Source: CAVXNB01 sp963763085 (GTDB taxonomy: Bacteria > Actinomycetota > Acidimicrobiia > Acidimicrobiales > Bog-793). Taken from it: 64,000 nucleotides of DNA. The notes beneath the pieces are model-generated. The model was given only the letters and a program-made list of their open reading frames with translations, was not told the origin of the DNA and did not search any database. Position numbers and translations under genes: made by a program. Numbering within the stretch: position 1 is the stretch's first letter; the number at the start of each line of letters is the position of its first letter. Where the stretch lies: contig CAVXNB010000004.1 in NCBI GenBank assembly GCA_963763085.1, positions 124,001 to 188,000 of the forward strand. Direction: 5' to 3'. Shown here piece after piece: positions 37,794 through 46,765 of this stretch.

Positions 37794-38168
37794 ATGGCGC
37801 AGAGTGCCGGACTGCACGAGCCCGAAGACCGGCTTTCGGCCGGGACGATCGACCGACACCGGGCGGTCGTATCCATCCAGGAGGAGCTCGAGGCGGTCGA
37901 CTGGTACGACCAACGGGTCGAAGCGACCACGGACGTCGAGCTGGCCGCCATCCTGGCGCACAACCGTGACGAGGAGAAGGAGCACGCCGCGATGATGCTG
38001 GAGTGGCTGCGCCGTCACGATCCTGTTCTCGATCGCCACCTTCGTACCTATCTGTTCACGGCCGACCCGGTCACCGAAATCGAGGTCGAAGCGGCGGCGG
38101 GCGGCCCGAGCGCCGACGAGACGAGTGGTTCGTTCGGAATCGGCAGTCTGAGAGGAGAGTCCCTGTGA
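37794..38168 (+). CDS. Encapsulated ferritin-like protein (encapsulin cargo)
   Basis: A 124-residue EncFtn-type protein, half the size of classical ferritin, which assembles into decamers with the ferroxidase site at subunit interfaces. The metal-site residues fit the family: Glu30/Glu31, Tyr38, then Glu61 and His64 in EEKEH. After a flexible acidic linker, the C-terminus GSFGIGSLRGESL is a textbook encapsulin targeting peptide that docks cargo on the inner shell wall. AGGAGG lies 7 nt before the ATG. The gene overlaps the shell gene by 4 bp. Together they should form an iron-mineralising nanocompartment. Confidence 0.95.
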   Translation: MAQSAGLHEPEDRLSAGTIDRHRAVVSIQEELEAVDWYDQRVEATTDVELAAILAHNRDEEKEHAAMMLEWLRRHDPVLDRHLRTYLFTADPVTEIEVEAAAGGPSADETSGSFGIGSLRGESL

Positions 38169-38980
38169 ACCATCTGCTGCGTTCCCACGCCCCGATCACC
38201 GACGCCGGCTGGAGCCGGCTCGACAGCGAGGGCCAGCAGCGACTCGTACCCGCCCTCGCCGCCCGCAAGCTCGTCGATTTCGCCGGCCCCCTCGGTTGGG
38301 ACCACTCGGCGACCAACCTTGGAAGGGTGTCCGACATCGACGCGCCCGCCGCGGGCCTGCAGGCGTGCCAGCGGCGCGTCCTGCCGCTGGTCGAGCTGCG
38401 AGCGCCGTTCTCGATCTCCCGGCAGGAGCTGCTCGACGCCGACCGGGGGGCGGTCGATTCCGATCTGACGGCGCTCGACGAGGCGGCGCGCCGCATCGCG
38501 ATGGCGGAGAACTCCGCCGTCTTCCACGGATGGGCCGAGGCCGGGATCGTCGGGATCACCGGCGCCGGCACGAACCCGCCCATCGCCCTCGGCGCCGACT
38601 ACGCCGGCTATCCGGGGCACGTTGCCAAGGCGGTCGAGACGCTGCTCGAAGCCGGCATCAGCGGTCCCTACGGGCTCGCGCTCGGTCCCACCGAGTACAC
38701 GGGCGTCGTGGAGACGACCGAGCACGGCGGGCTGATCGTCTTCGACCATCTCCGCCAGATCCTCGGCGGTCCCATCGTGTGGGCCCCCGGCGTCGCCGGC
38801 GCCGTGGTGCTGAGCCTTCGCGGGGGGGACTTCATGTTCGAATCGGGCGAGGACCTGTCCATGGGATACGACCGTCACGACGAGGACAACGTCTATCTCT
38901 ACATGGAGGAGAGTTTCAGCTTCCGCGTGGCGACGCCGGAAGCCGCCGTCGCTCTCACCTCTGCCTCTTCCGACTCCTGA
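38165..38980 (+). CDS. enc: Family 1 encapsulin shell protein
   Basis: A 271-residue HK97-fold shell protein. The typical N-terminal block (LLRSHAPITDAGWSRLDSEGQQRL, LAARKLVDFAGPLGWDHSATNLGRV) forms the cargo-docking pocket. The VKAVETLLEAGISGPYGLALGP-type spine helix region and the C-terminal GEDLSMGYDRHDEDNVYLYMEESFSFRV close the fold. The GTG start at 38165 overlaps the cargo stop codon, so cargo and shell are translationally coupled. Family 1 shells self-assemble into 24-32 nm icosahedra. It ends 10 bp before a convergent gene. Confidence 0.96.
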   Translation: MNHLLRSHAPITDAGWSRLDSEGQQRLVPALAARKLVDFAGPLGWDHSATNLGRVSDIDAPAAGLQACQRRVLPLVELRAPFSISRQELLDADRGAVDSDLTALDEAARRIAMAENSAVFHGWAEAGIVGITGAGTNPPIALGADYAGYPGHVAKAVETLLEAGISGPYGLALGPTEYTGVVETTEHGGLIVFDHLRQILGGPIVWAPGVAGAVVLSLRGGDFMFESGEDLSMGYDRHDEDNVYLYMEESFSFRVATPEAAVALTSASSDS

Positions 38981-38990
38981 CCACGCCCGC

Positions 38991-40544
38991 TCAGCGGGAG
39001 GTGCGGAACGCCTCGACACCCTCGGTGGTCGGCACGATCACCATCGCGTCGCCGACCGCCGGCGTCGCGAAGTGCTCGAGCGAATCCGTCGGCCTGCTGA
39101 AGACGGCGTGCCCCGTGACGGGGTTCATCGCGTACAACATCGCGCCGTTCCAGTCGAGCGCCCAGACCAGACCGCCGGCGACGATCGGCGGGCCGTTCGG
39201 ACTGCCGGACTCGGGTGACCACGCCCTGCGAAACCTCATCGGCGACGTCGTCACCTGGATCGCCTCCGTGCCGCTCCCACAGGCTGTATAGATGAAGATC
39301 CGGGCGCGCTTGCCCGTCCCGATTACGTCGGAGGCGTTGGCGCCGAAAATTCCACCCCCGGAACAGACCCGGCCCGTGAAGGCCCCGCGGCCGATGCCGC
39401 CGAGGTGGCCCTCCCTCATGAGATACCCGAAGTCGCCGGAGCGGGACGGTTTGCCGGCGACGAACAGGAGCATGGTTCCGGGCACGCTGATCGGCCCGCC
39501 CGATCCGAGGTCCCAGTCCTCTTCGTTGAGCTGCACCCAGTTGCTCGGCGCCCAGTACCCGAGCCGGTGCAGGGTCGGCGACAGCTCCACCACCGAGTTC
39601 CCCTCGTCGAAGTCGGAGAGCTGGTTCGAGCTCCCGTTGCCGGTCGCGACGTACAAGTCGCCCTTCGGCGAGACGACGGCGCCGTTCGTCTCCCAGATCG
39701 CCCCCTCGCGCTGAGTCGGAACCCGGTAGACACCGAGCGGGCCCGTGCCGGCGATCGAGGAGTCGACGACGTAGCCGTGGTACTGCCCGCAGTCGCCCGA
39801 CAACCCGCCGAAGGCGACGTAGAGACGGCCGTTCGCGAGCGTCAGGGCGGGACGCTCTTGCTCGGCGGGGATGTAGTAGAAGTTCGGGTTGTTGGGATGC
39901 GGTGGGTCGATGTCCCGGTGCCAGAGGACGCGGTGACTTCTCAGCCCGATCGCGACGAGCCAGTGGCGGATACCCCGCCAGCCCTTGTAACCGGCCAGCT
40001 CGGTCTCCTCGGCGACGAAGATCTCATGGGTCGCGGCGTCGATGACCGGCGTGCCGGTGATGCCGAGGGGGTCGATGTCGCCGCAGCCGCCGCCGAGCGT
40101 CGGCGCCGAGTCGATGACCGAGGTGCTGACGGAAGTCCCGACATGAAGGCGCCAGAGCACCCGCCCCGTCTTCGCAGCGATCGCGTAGACGGAATCGTTC
40201 TCCGTCGCCACGTACACGGTCGCGTCGTAGACGAGCGGCTCTGCGTAGACGCCGCCACGGAACGAATCGTCGTCCCAGGCCGGCTTGGAGGACATGTTCT
40301 TGATCGGCGGGTCGACGAGGTCGCGGCCTGACCGGGCGTTGTCGTAGTCGTACGTCAGAAGGTCGCCCATGGAGGCGGGGGCTTGCGCCGCCCGCGCCCG
40401 ATGAGTTGCGTGAAGATGATCCGCGCCCGAAGCCGATGGGGACTCCGAGGCGCCGGCGTAGGCCGCCGACAGCAGGGACACCCCCGCCGCGAGCATCAGG
40501 ACCGCCGGAACGCGGGTCTTGCCGGCAAAGCGCAGTCGTCTCAC
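38991..40544 (-). CDS. Secreted PQQ-like beta-propeller protein
   Basis: A 517-residue exported protein with a signal peptide in the first 30 or so residues (VPAVLMLAAGVSLLSAAYAGA) and repeated PQQ-type blades (VYVATENDSVYAIAAKTGRVLWRLHVG, LVWALDWNGAMLYAMNPVTGHAVFS). The region around DGDLYVATGNGSS resembles alcohol-dehydrogenase-like propellers, but I do not see the adjacent-cysteine motif and residue set needed to call it a quinoprotein dehydrogenase, so it may be a structural propeller. Its GTG overlaps the peroxiredoxin stop by 4 bp. It converges on the encapsulin gene. Confidence 0.82.
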   Translation of the reverse strand: MRRLRFAGKTRVPAVLMLAAGVSLLSAAYAGASESPSASGADHLHATHRARAAQAPASMGDLLTYDYDNARSGRDLVDPPIKNMSSKPAWDDDSFRGGVYAEPLVYDATVYVATENDSVYAIAAKTGRVLWRLHVGTSVSTSVIDSAPTLGGGCGDIDPLGITGTPVIDAATHEIFVAEETELAGYKGWRGIRHWLVAIGLRSHRVLWHRDIDPPHPNNPNFYYIPAEQERPALTLANGRLYVAFGGLSGDCGQYHGYVVDSSIAGTGPLGVYRVPTQREGAIWETNGAVVSPKGDLYVATGNGSSNQLSDFDEGNSVVELSPTLHRLGYWAPSNWVQLNEEDWDLGSGGPISVPGTMLLFVAGKPSRSGDFGYLMREGHLGGIGRGAFTGRVCSGGGIFGANASDVIGTGKRARIFIYTACGSGTEAIQVTTSPMRFRRAWSPESGSPNGPPIVAGGLVWALDWNGAMLYAMNPVTGHAVFSRPTDSLEHFATPAVGDAMVIVPTTEGVEAFRTSR

Positions 40545-41020
40545 AACGCCGCGAGCACCGACTCTGCCGAACTGACGTCCAGCTCGTCTCCCGGTTCCAC
40601 ATACAGGGCAGTGACCACGCCGTCCTCGATCACGGCGGCATACCGCTCCGAACGTGTCCCGAGACCGAAGGCGGACTCGTCCTTATCCAAGCCGATCTCG
40701 CGGGTGAACGCCCCGTTGCCGTCGGCGAGCATCACGAGCGCGTCCCCGACGTTCTGTTGGCGTCCCCAGGCTTCCATGACCCAGGCGTCGTTGACCGAAA
40801 GGCAGGCGATGGTGTCGACTCCCTTCGCGCTCAGCTCCTCGGCGCGGAGAACGAAGCCAGGAAGGTGGTAATCCGAGCAGGTCGGCGTGAACGCACCGGG
40901 CAGGGCGAACAGCACGACCTTGCCTTTGCCGAGGACGTCGGCGGTCCGAACGGGCTTCGGGCCGGAGCGGCCCATCGTCCAGACCTCGACATCGGGCAGG
41001 TGGTCACCGACTGCGATCAT
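40541..41020 (-). CDS. Peroxiredoxin (Prx5/AhpE-like redoxin)
   Basis: A 159-residue thiol peroxidase of the Prx5 type. The active site PGAFTPTCSDYHLPGF has Cys48 as peroxidatic cysteine and Thr45 in the TxxC arrangement. It reduces peroxides with thiol or glutaredoxin partners. I place the start at the ATG at 41020 (MIAVGDHLPDVEV), preceded by GGAG at 8 nt; the longer open frame upstream is not peroxiredoxin. It overlaps the PQQ-propeller gene by 4 bp and lies 61 bp after the DUF2461 gene, so the three may be one transcript. Confidence 0.92.
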   Translation of the reverse strand: MIAVGDHLPDVEVWTMGRSGPKPVRTADVLGKGKVVLFALPGAFTPTCSDYHLPGFVLRAEELSAKGVDTIACLSVNDAWVMEAWGRQQNVGDALVMLADGNGAFTREIGLDKDESAFGLGTRSERYAAVIEDGVVTALYVEPGDELDVSSAESVLAAL

Positions 41021-41081
41021 CGTGGCGCTCCGTTTCGAGGGGTAGAGGCTCGAAAAGAGCCTAGGTGTACCGCGTGGTCGC

Positions 41082-41732
41082 CTAGCGCCGGCCCTGCTGT
41101 TCGAGCGTCGACGGGCCGACGTTGCTGTCGAGCCAGCTGTTGAGCGGCCGCGACGCCCGCAGGAACTCGACGATGCGCTTCTCGGCCCCCGCCTTGCCCA
41201 GCCACGCCCCCGGCGGCCATTGCTTCCAGCTGATGACACCCTTGTTGCGCAACAGGTCGATGCGCGGGTGGTCCTTCGGATAGCCCCTGGGAGCCGTCTT
41301 GAGGACGTCGTGCCCGCCGGCCTCGATCCCTGCATCTCGCAGGACCGAGAGCAGATCCGCGAGCGATTGCCCGGTGGAGTCCGCAGCGACCGCCTGCCGG
41401 TACCGCTCCAGCTGGTCGGGAGCCATCATCCACATGCCGCAGCCGGCGCCGAGGCCTTCCGCCGACAGTTGGATGTAGCCCCCCAGCTCGAGGCTGGCGG
41501 CGATCGACGTCTTGTACGGTGCCTTGTCCGCGCTGAACCGCACGTCCCGGTAGGGGCGGAACACCCGGCCGGCGCCGAATTCCGGGGCAAGATCGGCGAG
41601 CAGCTCGGTCATCGGCCGCAGCACCGCGTTCTCGTAGACGGACTTGTTCTCGTTCCAGTAAGTCTTGGAATTGTCGGCTTCGAGCCCTTCGTAGAAGTCG
41701 ATCGCGTCGCTCGGCCACCCGCTGAAGCTCAC
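41082..41732 (-). CDS. DUF2461 (TIGR02453) family protein
   Basis: A 216-residue protein of the DUF2461 family. The N-terminal block FSGWPSDAIDFYEGLEADNSKTYWNENK and FRPYRDVRFSADKAPYKTSIAASL are characteristic, as is GPRGYPKDHPRIDLLRNKG-like sequence in the middle. The family is widespread but without established function. The GTG at 41732 (VSFSGWPSD) is chosen because family members begin just before this block. It lies 62 bp after the TetR gene on the same strand. Confidence 0.88.
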   Translation of the reverse strand: MSFSGWPSDAIDFYEGLEADNSKTYWNENKSVYENAVLRPMTELLADLAPEFGAGRVFRPYRDVRFSADKAPYKTSIAASLELGGYIQLSAEGLGAGCGMWMMAPDQLERYRQAVAADSTGQSLADLLSVLRDAGIEAGGHDVLKTAPRGYPKDHPRIDLLRNKGVISWKQWPPGAWLGKAGAEKRIVEFLRASRPLNSWLDSNVGPSTLEQQGRR

Positions 41733-41794
41733 CGCCGGAGCGTAGCGAGACCGCAGCCCGTGTCGGGGTCGGACGCCGGAGCGGTTCGGCCGGC

Positions 41795-42415
41795 TCAGGC
41801 CGGCGAGCCCCCGTCGAGCACGGTCTCGACGAAGAGCTTCGACACGGCTGCGGCGAGCCGGTTGGGATCCTGCTCGGAGATGCGATCGGCGAGCCGGCCG
41901 CTTATCAGCAACGCTGCCAACCCATGCACCATTGACCAGGCCGATATGGCGACCACCTCCGGATCGCGACCTCGCAGCCTTCCTTCGGCCCTGCACCGGT
42001 CGATGGTGCCGATGAGCAGCGCGTAGGCAGCGTCGCCGGCGGCCTGGAAGGCCGGGTCCTCCAGGTCCAGGGCGTCGAGACGGAACATCACCTCGAAGTG
42101 AGCCGGATGCTCCACCGCAAAACGGACGTATCCCCGCCCGATCGCCTCGAGCACCCCCGGCCCGTGCTCGGGCCGTGCGGACGCGATCTCGCCGACGACG
42201 GTGGCGGCGAGCCGCTCGTAGCCCTGGGTCGCGAATGCTGTCAACAGTCCCGATTTGTTCCGGAAGTGGTGCGCCGGGGCGCCATGAGACACGCCTGCCC
42301 GGCGGGTCACGTCACGCAGGGAGAGCGCGCTGACGCCATGGACCTTGACTGCCTCGTCCACGGCTTCGAGGAGCGCCGCCGGCAGATCCCCCGGTCGGTC
42401 GCGCACGTCCAGCAT
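41795..42415 (-). CDS. TetR family transcriptional regulator
   Basis: A 206-residue TetR regulator with an N-terminal HTH (LSLRDVTRRAGVSHGAPAHHFRNKSGLLTAF), followed by a helical ligand-binding domain of the TetR_C_33-like kind with HPAHFEVMFRLDAL. It lies 57 bp downstream of the acyl-CoA ligase gene on the same strand, so it probably senses an acyl-CoA or lipid signal and controls that gene; this is inference from position. The frame is intact. Confidence 0.92.
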   Translation of the reverse strand: MLDVRDRPGDLPAALLEAVDEAVKVHGVSALSLRDVTRRAGVSHGAPAHHFRNKSGLLTAFATQGYERLAATVVGEIASARPEHGPGVLEAIGRGYVRFAVEHPAHFEVMFRLDALDLEDPAFQAAGDAAYALLIGTIDRCRAEGRLRGRDPEVVAISAWSMVHGLAALLISGRLADRISEQDPNRLAAAVSKLFVETVLDGGSPA

Positions 42416-42472
42416 CTTGCCACCGGCCCGTCATGGAAGTCCGGGCCCAACCGGCACCTGGAAGGATCCGGC

Positions 42473-44159
42473 CTAGGCCGTCTCCGTGACCGCAGCCTCG
42501 AGGCCGAGCACGCGGACCGACTCCTCGCGCATCTTGAACTTCTGGATCTTGCCGGTGACGGTCATCGGAAATTCGTCGACGAAGAGCACATACCGCGGAA
42601 CCTTGAAATGCGCGAGCCGTTCCCGGCAAAAGGCCCGAATGTCGTCCTCGCTCGCCTGCGCGCCCGGTCGGAGCCGGACCCACGCACAGAGCTCCTCGCC
42701 GTAGCGGGCGTCGGGGACGCCCACGACCTGTACGTCGGCCACGGCTTCATGGCCGAAGAGGAACTCCTCCACTTCCCGGGGGTAGACGTTCTCCCCGCCG
42801 CGGATCACGAGGTCCTTGATGCGTCCGACGATGTTCAGGTACCCCTCGGCGTCCATCGTGGCGAGGTCTCCGGTATGAAGCCAGCGACCTGGGTCGATCG
42901 CCTCGCGGGTCCTCTCCGGGTCGTCCCAGTAACCGAGCATGACCGAATAGCCGCGGGTGCAGAGCTCGCCAGCTGTGCCACGGGGCACCGTTAAGTGGGT
43001 CATCGCGTCGACGACCTTGACCTCGATGTGGGGATGGACCCGACCCACGGTCGCGACGCGGCGCTCGATGTCGTCGTCGGCCCGGGTCTGCGTCGACACC
43101 GGCGACGTCTCGGTCATCCCGTAACAGATGGTCACCTCCGCCATGTGCATCTCCGACACGACCCGTTTCATGACCTCTACCGGACAGGGCGACCCGGCCA
43201 TGATCCCGGTGCGAATCGACGAAAGGTCGTAGGAGCGAAAATCCTCGAGCGCGAGCTCGGCGATGAACATCGTCGGGACGCCGTACAGCGAAGTGCACCG
43301 CTCCACCGCAACGGCTTGAAGCGTGGTCGCGGCGTCGAAAACGGGTCCGGGGATGACTATGCACGCGCCGTGCGTCGTCGCGGCCAGGTTGCCGAGGACC
43401 ATGCCGAAGCAGTGGTAGAAGGGAACCGGGATGCAAACGCGGTCGCGGTCGCTGTAGCCGCACAGCTCGCCGACGAAGAAGCCGTTGTTCAAGATGTTGT
43501 GGTGCGACAGCGTCGCACCCTTCGGGAACCCGGTCGTGCCCGAGGTGTACTGGATATTGATGGGGTCGTCGAATGAGAGCTCGCCGGCCCGGGCGCTGAC
43601 CGCCATCGCCTGCACGCCGGCGGTCGCGCCCGCCGCCGCCTGGCCAACAGCAGCCTCCGAGCCCGCCATGGCCTCCCACGTGGACGACCCGAGATACACG
43701 ACCGCTTCGAGGCCGGGGAGATCGCTTCGGACCTCGTCGAGCATCGCCGCAGTAATTGCTGGTCTTGAACGAGGTCGCCGACACCACGAGCCTGCAACCG
43801 GACTGGCGGAGCACGTAGCCGAGCTCGTGGGTCCGGTACGCCGGGTTGATGTTCACGAGGATCGCTCCGATCCTCGCCGTCGCGTATTGCAGGAGAACCC
43901 AGCTGGCGTTGTTCGGAGACCAGATCCCGACCCGGTCCCCCCGTGCGATGCCGGAGCCGATCAGGCCGAGCGCGAGCGTGTCGACGTCGTGGTCGAGCTC
44001 ACGGTAGGTCCAGCGCCGGCCGGTCTCGCACTCGACGAGCGCCTCTGCGTCCGGGAACGTCGCGGCGGAGCGACCGAGATTCGCTCCGATCGTCTCGCCC
44101 AGCAGCGGATGCAGAGATACTCCGTGGCTGTACGACAGCTCGAGGTGCTCTGTCGGCAT
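42473..44159 (-). CDS. AMP-dependent fatty-acyl-CoA synthetase (one frameshift)
   Basis: An adenylate-forming ligase of about 562 residues. The N-terminal part (LGRSAATFPDAEALVECETGRRWTYREL... SATSFKTSNY) is in one frame. From MLDEVRSDLPGLEAVVYLG onward the rest is in another: the P-loop-like YTSGTTGFPKGATLSHHN, the GMTETSPVS motif, LHTGDLATMDAEGYLNIVGRIKDLVIRGGENVYPREVEEFL and the catalytic lysine in PMTVTGKIQKFKM. Removing one base near 43755 joins the two, so this is a probable one-base insertion. It activates fatty or aromatic acids to CoA esters; the substrate is not determinable. It is divergent from ubiA. Confidence 0.9.
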
Positions 44160-44300
44160 GGGCCACCTCCGGAAGGTCTCGACCGCTCGTCTGGAACCGC
44201 TCCCGACAGGCTACGCGCAGGCAGCGTGGCCTCTCGAAGCGGTCGTTCCAGGTGAACTGATCACACCTGGTCGCGACCCCGGACGCAATCGCCTCGTACG

Positions 44301-45359
44301 ATGGAACGTATGCGCGTCCCGCAGCGCCGCCCATCGACGCGTCCTGACGAGCGGCCGCAGTGGCCGCCGACCGGCGAGCCGCCGGCGGTCGAGCCCACCG
44401 GGCCGGCGTCCACCGGGCCGGCGTCCACCGGGCCGGTGCCCCTCGGGCAGCCGCCGGCGGTCGGCCGCCGGTCGATCCCCTTGTCCCTGCTGCAAGCCAC
44501 ACGGCCGCGCCAATGGGTGAAGAACCTGCTCGTCTTCGGCGCCCCCGCCGCCGCCGGCGTGATCTTCCACCTGGGCGTGTTCGGGCGGTGCGCCGGAGCC
44601 TTCGCGATCTTCGTCGGCGCCTCGGCGTCGACGTATCTCGTCAACGACATCCTCGACGCGGACGCGGACCGGCTGCACCCGGTCAAGCGCAACCGGCCGA
44701 TCGCAGCCGGCGAGCTCCCGGTTCGGGTCGCCTGGATCGCGGCCGGCGCTCTGCTTGCAGCGTCTTTGGCGGGTGCAGCCCTCCTTTCCGGAGGGGTGCT
44801 CACCGGCGTCGTCGGCGCCTACGTGGTCATCAGCTTCGCCTACTCGTGCGGACTGAAACGGATGCCGCTCATCGAGATGGCGTGCGTGGGCTCCGGCTTC
44901 GTGTTGAGGGCCGTGGCTGGCGGTGCCGCCACCCACGTGCCTTTGTCCCCGTGGTTCCTGCTCGTCACGTCGTTCGGCGCCTTGTTCATCGTCGCGGGCA
45001 AGCGCAGCTCGGAGCACGAGGTCCTCGGTGAAGGCCGTGCCGTCCATCGCGCCGCCCTCGGCGAGTACCCCGCAGGGTTCCTCCGCACCACTCGGACGTT
45101 GGCGGCTTCGGTCGCCGTGACGGCCTATTGCCTGTGGGCTTTCGAACGGGACAACCACCTCAGCAAGAGCAGCCGCGGCGTGCACCTCGTCTGGTTCGAG
45201 CTCTCGATCATCCCGTTCGTGCTCGCCGTGCTCGCCGTCGAGCTCGCGGTGGAGCGCGGCCGTGGGGGGGAACCCGAGGAGCTGGCGCTCAGAGACCGGA
45301 CGCTTCAAGTCCTCGGCGTCGCCTGGATCGTGTTCCTCCTGATCGGCATCTATTCGTGA
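44301..45359 (+). CDS. ubiA: Decaprenyl-phosphate phosphoribosyltransferase (UbiA family)
   Basis: A 352-residue UbiA-type prenyltransferase with about eight to nine helices. The first Asp motif NDILDADADRLHPVKRNRPIAAGEL is the decaprenylphosphate/PRPP-specific version, and the KRSSEHEVLGEGRAVHRAALGEYP block is typical of Rv3806c-type enzymes. It makes decaprenylphosphoryl-5-phosphoribose, the first committed intermediate to decaprenylphosphoryl-arabinose. The N-terminal 55 or so residues are a Pro-rich cytoplasmic leader containing a 15-bp tandem repeat (TGPAS units). Its stop overlaps the dprE1 GTG by 4 bp. A start at the ATG at 44310 is also possible. Confidence 0.93.
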   Translation: MERMRVPQRRPSTRPDERPQWPPTGEPPAVEPTGPASTGPASTGPVPLGQPPAVGRRSIPLSLLQATRPRQWVKNLLVFGAPAAAGVIFHLGVFGRCAGAFAIFVGASASTYLVNDILDADADRLHPVKRNRPIAAGELPVRVAWIAAGALLAASLAGAALLSGGVLTGVVGAYVVISFAYSCGLKRMPLIEMACVGSGFVLRAVAGGAATHVPLSPWFLLVTSFGALFIVAGKRSSEHEVLGEGRAVHRAALGEYPAGFLRTTRTLAASVAVTAYCLWAFERDNHLSKSSRGVHLVWFELSIIPFVLAVLAVELAVERGRGGEPEELALRDRTLQVLGVAWIVFLLIGIYS

Positions 45360-46765
45360 GCAGCTCGAGGCACGGCGAGCTCCTGGTCGGCTGGGGTCGG
45401 GCCGCCCCATCGGCGGCGTGGGTCGTCGACCCGCAGCGTGCCGACGAGGTCTCGGCGTACCTCGCCGAACCTGGGCACCACCTGCCCCGCGGTCTTGGGC
45501 GCTCGTACGGGGACGCGGCGCAGTGCGCCGGCGGCACTGTTCTCGACTGCACCGCGCTCGACCGGATCGTCGACCTCGACCCGGCCGCGGGCCGGGTCCG
45601 CGTCGAGGGCGGCTGCTCGCTGGACGCGTTGCTCCGGGTCATCGTGCCCCGCGGCTTTTTCGTCCCGGTGACGCCCGGCACGAGATACGTCACGGTGGGC
45701 GGCGCGATCGCGAGCGACGTCCACGGCAAGAACCACCACCGGGACGGGACGATCAGCGCGCATGTCGAAGGGCTCGAGCTCGCAACCCCGACCGGCCGCC
45801 TGCAGTGCGGGCCCGACAAGGATGCGGAGCTGTTCTGGGCGACCGCCGGCGGGATGGGGCTCACGGGCGTGATCACCGACGCCACGCTCCGGCTCGTGCC
45901 GATCGAGACGTCCCGGATGGTCGTCAACACAGAGCGGGCCGCTGACCTGGACGCCTGCATGGCCCGGATGACCGAGACCGACGCCGAGCACCGGTACTCG
46001 GTGGCGTGGGTCGACGGCATGGCCCGCGGGCGCCAGTTGGGCCGGTCGGTGATCACCATGGGCGACCATGCCCGCGTCTCGGACCTCCCCGCCAAGCTCC
46101 GTGCGGACCCGCTCGGCTTCTCTCCGCGCCAGCTCCTGACCGTGCCCGTGACACCGCCGTTCTCGCTGCTGAACCCCGCCACCGTGTCGGCGTTCAACGA
46201 GGCCTGGTACCGGCGCGCGCCCCAGGCCCGCGTCGGGGAGGTCCAGAAGATCTCGACCTTCTTCCATCCCCTGGACGGGGTCGGCAGGTGGAACACCCTC
46301 TACGGGCCGCGTGGGTTCACCCAGTACCAGTTCGTCGTGCCGTTCGGTTCCGAGGACGTCGTCCGACGGGTGCTGGAGAGGTTGAGCTCGGCGCGGATGG
46401 CTTCGTTTCTCGTGGTGTTGAAGCGATTCGGGGCCGGCGGGCAGGGACACCTCTCCTTCCCGAGCGCCGGCTGGACCCTTGCCCTCGACCTGCCTCTCGG
46501 GACGGCCGGCCTCGCTGAGATGCTCGACGAGCTCGACGAGCTCGTCGCCGCAGCCGACGGCCGCGTGTACCTGTCGAAGGACGGACGCGTCAGGCCGGAG
46601 GTCCTCCACGCCATGTACCCGCGCATCGCCGAGTGGGCCGAGGTCCGGCGCAGCGTGGACCCCGCCGGCGTGCTCGAATCGGACCTGGGTCGGCGACTTC
46701 GCCTCGCCGGACCTATCGCCGGACCGGCCCGGAAGCCCGCCCGAACCCGGGACCGCGGCAGGTGA
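45356..46765 (+). CDS. dprE1: Decaprenylphosphoryl-beta-D-ribose 2-oxidase
   Basis: A 469-residue VAO-type flavoprotein that oxidises the 2'-OH of decaprenylphosphoryl-ribose. The FAD domain has LPRGLGRSYGDAAQ and TVGGAIASDVHGKNHHRDGT with the conserved HGKNHH. The C-terminal substrate domain has FGAGGQGHLSFPSAGWTLALDLP and VYLSKDGR (Lys408, equivalent to the essential mycobacterial Lys418). The residue aligned with mycobacterial Cys387, the benzothiazinone target, is Ala376 here. The start is the GTG overlapping the ubiA stop. It is followed at once by dprE2. Confidence 0.95.
   Translation: MSSSRHGELLVGWGRAAPSAAWVVDPQRADEVSAYLAEPGHHLPRGLGRSYGDAAQCAGGTVLDCTALDRIVDLDPAAGRVRVEGGCSLDALLRVIVPRGFFVPVTPGTRYVTVGGAIASDVHGKNHHRDGTISAHVEGLELATPTGRLQCGPDKDAELFWATAGGMGLTGVITDATLRLVPIETSRMVVNTERAADLDACMARMTETDAEHRYSVAWVDGMARGRQLGRSVITMGDHARVSDLPAKLRADPLGFSPRQLLTVPVTPPFSLLNPATVSAFNEAWYRRAPQARVGEVQKISTFFHPLDGVGRWNTLYGPRGFTQYQFVVPFGSEDVVRRVLERLSSARMASFLVVLKRFGAGGQGHLSFPSAGWTLALDLPLGTAGLAEMLDELDELVAAADGRVYLSKDGRVRPEVLHAMYPRIAEWAEVRRSVDPAGVLESDLGRRLRLAGPIAGPARKPARTRDRGR

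Noticed and set aside
38991..40544. Quinoprotein alcohol dehydrogenase call for the PQQ-propeller protein
   Set aside because: Propeller blades are clear, but I could not find the vicinal disulfide cysteines or the catalytic Asp context expected of PQQ-dependent dehydrogenases, so only a propeller-fold call is supported.
44398..44436. 15-bp tandem repeat at the ubiA N-terminus as a regulatory element
   Set aside because: It is in frame, encodes a Thr-Gly-Pro-Ala-Ser linker in the cytoplasmic leader, and has no sign of acting at the DNA or RNA level.
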